Origin: Chitinophaga pinensis
GTDB lineage: Bacteria; Bacteroidota; Bacteroidia; Chitinophagales; Chitinophagaceae
Direction: 5' to 3'
Assembly: GCA_945866165.1 (NCBI GenBank)
Contig: CAMBGO010000082.1
Location: 1-8,673, forward strand
Length of the DNA: 8,673 nt
Below the pieces are notes generated by a model, which saw only the letters and a list, made by a program, of their open reading frames with translations, was not told the DNA's origin and did no database searches. Shown here piece after piece: positions 6,608-8,673 of this stretch. Within the stretch, counting starts at the first letter, position 1. Each line of letters begins with the position of its first letter. The position numbers and the translations under genes were made by a program.

Positions 6608-7567
6608 TTATTTCTTTCTTCCAATTGCCTTTTCAGCCGCTGCTACAATGAATTCGGTATCCAAGCCATATTTTTTCAATAACTCAGTTGGTTTTCCACT
6701 TTCTCCAAATGTGTCTTGTGTGCCAATCATTTCAATGGGAATGGGAAACTCTTTTGCAGCCACTTGTGCAATGCTGTCGCCTAATCCACCCAAGACATTA
6801 TGTTCTTCAGCTGTAACGGCGCATCCAGTTTTTTTAATTGATGCAACAATTGCTTCAGCATCCAGTGGTTTAATGGTATGTATATTGATAATTTCTGCTT
6901 CTATGCCTTTTTCTTTAAGGATTTTTCCTGCCTCGATGGCCTTCCATACAAGGTGACCACATGCAAAAATACTTATGTCTTTACCCCTTGAAAAATGCTG
7001 GGCTTTACCAATTACAAAAGGCTCTTCGGGATTGGTAAAAATTGGCCATACCGGTCTGCCAAAGCGAAGGTATACTGGACCTTCATAATCAGCAATTGCA
7101 ATTGTTGCAGCCTTCGTTTGATTGTAATCGCAAGGAACAATTACGGTCATGCCTGGAAGCATTTTCATCAATCCGATGTCTTCTAATATTTGATGGGTCG
7201 CCCCATCTTCACCAAGGGTAAGGCCAGCATGGGACGCGCATATCTTTACATTTTTATTTGAGTAGGCAACCGACTGTCTGATCTGATCATAAACCCTTCC
7301 TGTAGAAAAGTTTGCAAAAGTTGTTGTGTAAGGAATTTTCCCTCCAATTGTTAGTCCAGCTGCAATTCCAATCATGTTGGCTTCTGCAATACCACATTGT
7401 ATGAATCTTTCAGGAAATGCTTTGATGAATGCATTTAATTTAAGTGAACCTGCAAGGTCTGCAGTTAAGGCTACCACATTTGGATTCTTTTGTCCAAGTT
7501 CAAATATTCCATCACCAAAGCCACTTCTAGTATCCTTTTGTCCTGTCACCTGTATAGAGTCTAACAT
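6608..7567 (-). CDS. Transketolase, C-terminal subunit (split transketolase family)
   Basis: A 319-residue protein covering only the pyrimidine-binding and C-terminal domains of transketolase, the enzyme that moves two-carbon units between sugar phosphates in the pentose phosphate pathway. It shows the catalytic Glu context GIAEANMIGIAAGL (59-72, Glu62), the FANFSTGRVYDQIRQS stretch (84-99), SHAG (112-115), GEDGATHQ (119-126) and RFGRP (168-172). The diphosphate-binding GDG...N motif of the N-terminal half is absent, so a separate N-terminal subunit is required. That partner is not next to it: galE is immediately upstream. I chose the ATG at 7567. A longer frame from TTG at 7588 adds seven residues, but the TTG lies inside a candidate promoter -7 box and the extra residues (MRKRINI) are not typical. 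A 1-deoxyxylulose-phosphate synthase C-half is a less likely alternative. Confidence 0.88.
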   Translation of the reverse strand: MLDSIQVTGQKDTRSGFGDGIFELGQKNPNVVALTADLAGSLKLNAFIKAFPERFIQCGIAEANMIGIAAGLTIGGKIPYTTTFANFSTGRVYDQIRQSVAYSNKNVKICASHAGLTLGEDGATHQILEDIGLMKMLPGMTVIVPCDYNQTKAATIAIADYEGPVYLRFGRPVWPIFTNPEEPFVIGKAQHFSRGKDISIFACGHLVWKAIEAGKILKEKGIEAEIINIHTIKPLDAEAIVASIKKTGCAVTAEEHNVLGGLGDSIAQVAAKEFPIPIEMIGTQDTFGESGKPTELLKKYGLDTEFIVAAAEKAIGRKK

Positions 7568-7585
7568 GATATTAATTCTTTTACG

Positions 7586-7615
7586 CAAAGTAACATCAAT
7601 CAGTGATTATTTAAA
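7586..7615 (-). promoter_or_regulatory. Candidate Bacteroidota-type promoter for the transketolase C-subunit gene
   Basis: On the minus strand TTTA (7615-7612) is followed after 18 bases by TTACTTTG (7593-7586), close to the Bacteroidota pattern TTTG - about 19 - TAnnTTTG with one mismatch in each element. A start a few bases further down would leave a very short leader before the ATG at 7567. It lies in the only clear gap (97 bp) between the minus-strand genes. Such AT-rich matches arise by chance, so this is a suggestion. Confidence 0.35.
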
Positions 7616-7664
7616 CTTTATGGGAATCTTTTTAACGATTCGAAATCCTTTAATTGAGAATTAA

Positions 7665-8672
7665 TTAAGGGATGATTGGGTTGTCCTGAAGTGCTTTTTC
7701 CCATTCCCATGCCGAAAGCATGATTTCTGGGAGAGTATATTTTGCCTCCCAATTTAGCATTGATTTTGCTTTGTCATTGTTTGCAAAAATGGCTATCACA
7801 TCACCGGGTCTTCTTTCTCCAATTGTATAATTTAATTTTATTCCGGTGCTTTGTTCAAATGTACTAATGGCTTCCAACACTGTGATGCCAGCTCCAATGC
7901 CCAGGTTAAAAACCTCGCAGTTTGACTTGCTTTTTCCGTCTATCATATATTGCAGGGCCTTTGTATGTGCATTGGCTAAGTCGCAAACATGAATGAAATC
8001 TCTGACGCATGAGCCATCCCTTGTATTGTAATCATTACCAAAAACCACAACATTGGGAAGTTTACCAATCGCAGTTTGTGTTAGTATAGGTGTAAGGTTT
8101 TGTGGTTTATCTATTGGCAACTCACCAATAAGTGCTGATGGGTGTGCTCCTGCAGGGTTGAAATACCTGAGCATGATTGATTTTGTATTTTTATTGGATA
8201 CTGAAAATGCCTCAATCATTTGCTCTCCCATTTGTTTAGTGAGTCCATAGGGTGATGCTGCATCTTTTCTGGGTGTGTTTTCCGTTACAGGTATTATTTC
8301 AGGATTTCCGTAAACAGTACATGATGATGAAAAAACAAAGTGCGGTATATTGAACTCTTCAATGCACCTGAGTATTGTAATGAGTGAACCCAGGTTGTTT
8401 TGGAAATAGAGGAGGGGATTTTCAACTGATTCACCTACTGCTTTGAATGCAGCAAAATGAATCACACCAGTGATATCTGGATGTTCTTCAAATATTTTTT
8501 TGGTGTCGTTATAATTACAGAGATCAGTCTTGTAGTTCTTTATTTTTTTTCCAGTGATTTTTTCTACTCGGATAAGCATTTCTGGTGCAGATCTCACATT
8601 GTTATCTGCCGACAATACTTCAAAACCATTTTCAATTAGGTCCACTAAGGTATGTGACCCAATGTATCCAGC
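7665..8672 (-). CDS. galE: UDP-glucose 4-epimerase GalE, start cut off at right edge
   Basis: An NAD-dependent short-chain dehydrogenase-type epimerase interconverting UDP-glucose and UDP-galactose, supplying galactose units for surface polysaccharides and the Leloir pathway. The frame is open to the edge: the visible N-terminus AGYIGSHTLVDLIENG is the end of the GxxGxxG NAD-binding motif, so only about nine residues are missing from a protein near 345 residues (E. coli GalE has 338). Counting from that Ala, the catalytic residues are S117 in FSSSCTVYG, Y142 and K146 (YGLTK). Also seen are HFAAFKAVGES (72-82), LRYFNPAGAHPS (168-179) and RDGSCVRDFIHVCDLANAH (218-236), all typical of true GalE. 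It is followed by 97 bp and then the transketolase gene on the same strand. An apparent GTG start at 8645 would remove the NAD motif and is not the real start. Confidence 0.93.
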   Translation of the reverse strand, partial: AGYIGSHTLVDLIENGFEVLSADNNVRSAPEMLIRVEKITGKKIKNYKTDLCNYNDTKKIFEEHPDITGVIHFAAFKAVGESVENPLLYFQNNLGSLITILRCIEEFNIPHFVFSSSCTVYGNPEIIPVTENTPRKDAASPYGLTKQMGEQMIEAFSVSNKNTKSIMLRYFNPAGAHPSALIGELPIDKPQNLTPILTQTAIGKLPNVVVFGNDYNTRDGSCVRDFIHVCDLANAHTKALQYMIDGKSKSNCEVFNLGIGAGITVLEAISTFEQSTGIKLNYTIGERRPGDVIAIFANNDKAKSMLNWEAKYTLPEIMLSAWEWEKALQDNPIIP

Positions 8673-8673
8673 A

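Noticed and set aside
6498..6956. Plus-strand open frame of 152 codons across the sigma and transketolase genes
   Set aside because: It lies opposite two confident genes, spans their junction and shows no recognisable domain.
7643..7670. Inverted repeat CCTTTAATT / AATTAAGG around the galE stop as a terminator
   Set aside because: The stem is AT-rich with a bulge and no T-run follows on the minus strand.
8643..8645. GTG as the galE start codon
   Set aside because: The frame continues to the window edge and encodes AGYIGSHT, part of the NAD-binding motif, upstream of it.

Overview
The window looks like a chromosomal segment of a member of the Bacteroidota, possibly near the Chitinophagia/Sphingobacteriia (the class is a guess). 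Four things support this: AT-rich DNA; no convincing Shine-Dalgarno sequences before the starts; a shape-gene order mreD - PBP2 - rodA with MreD and RodA sequence typical of the phylum; and a split C-terminal-half transketolase together with an ECF sigma / NPFxxPxxYF membrane protein / Spy-like secreted protein trio that I associate with Bacteroidota. Every gene is vertical-looking. I see no mobile element, CRISPR array, tRNA or rRNA.

Left half, plus strand (2-4607): the distal end of a cell-elongation cluster. MreD (5' end cut by the window edge) is followed by the transpeptidase PBP2 (467-2515), the SEDS glycosyltransferase RodA (true start most likely 2496, overlapping PBP2 by 20 bp) and, 21 bp on, a metallo-beta-lactamase-fold hydrolase (3855-4607). 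MreB and MreC would be expected just left of the window. MreD, PBP2 and RodA are membrane parts of the elongasome that builds lateral-wall peptidoglycan. The role of the MBL-fold enzyme is unknown.

Middle (4608-4767): a 160-bp convergent intergenic stretch. It holds one good intrinsic terminator oriented for the leftward operon, and an AT palindrome beside the last stop codon of that operon.

Right half, minus strand, reading from right to left: galE (UDP-glucose 4-epimerase, start cut off at the right edge), the C-terminal half of a split transketolase, then an ECF sigma factor, a single-pass membrane protein that is the likely anti-sigma factor, and a secreted Spy/CpxP-like helical protein. 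The last three form a tight operon (31- and 24-bp gaps) that looks like an envelope-sensing sigma system. It starts only 33 bp after the transketolase gene, so read-through is possible. A candidate Bacteroidota-type promoter lies between galE and the transketolase gene.

The most interesting items are the membrane protein with three NPFxxPxxYF-like repeats, the opposite charges of its presumed periplasmic tail and of its secreted neighbour, and a RodA whose catalytic loop is enlarged and lacks the usual aspartate position. I found no clearly new defence or mobile system; most of the window is ordinary housekeeping DNA.
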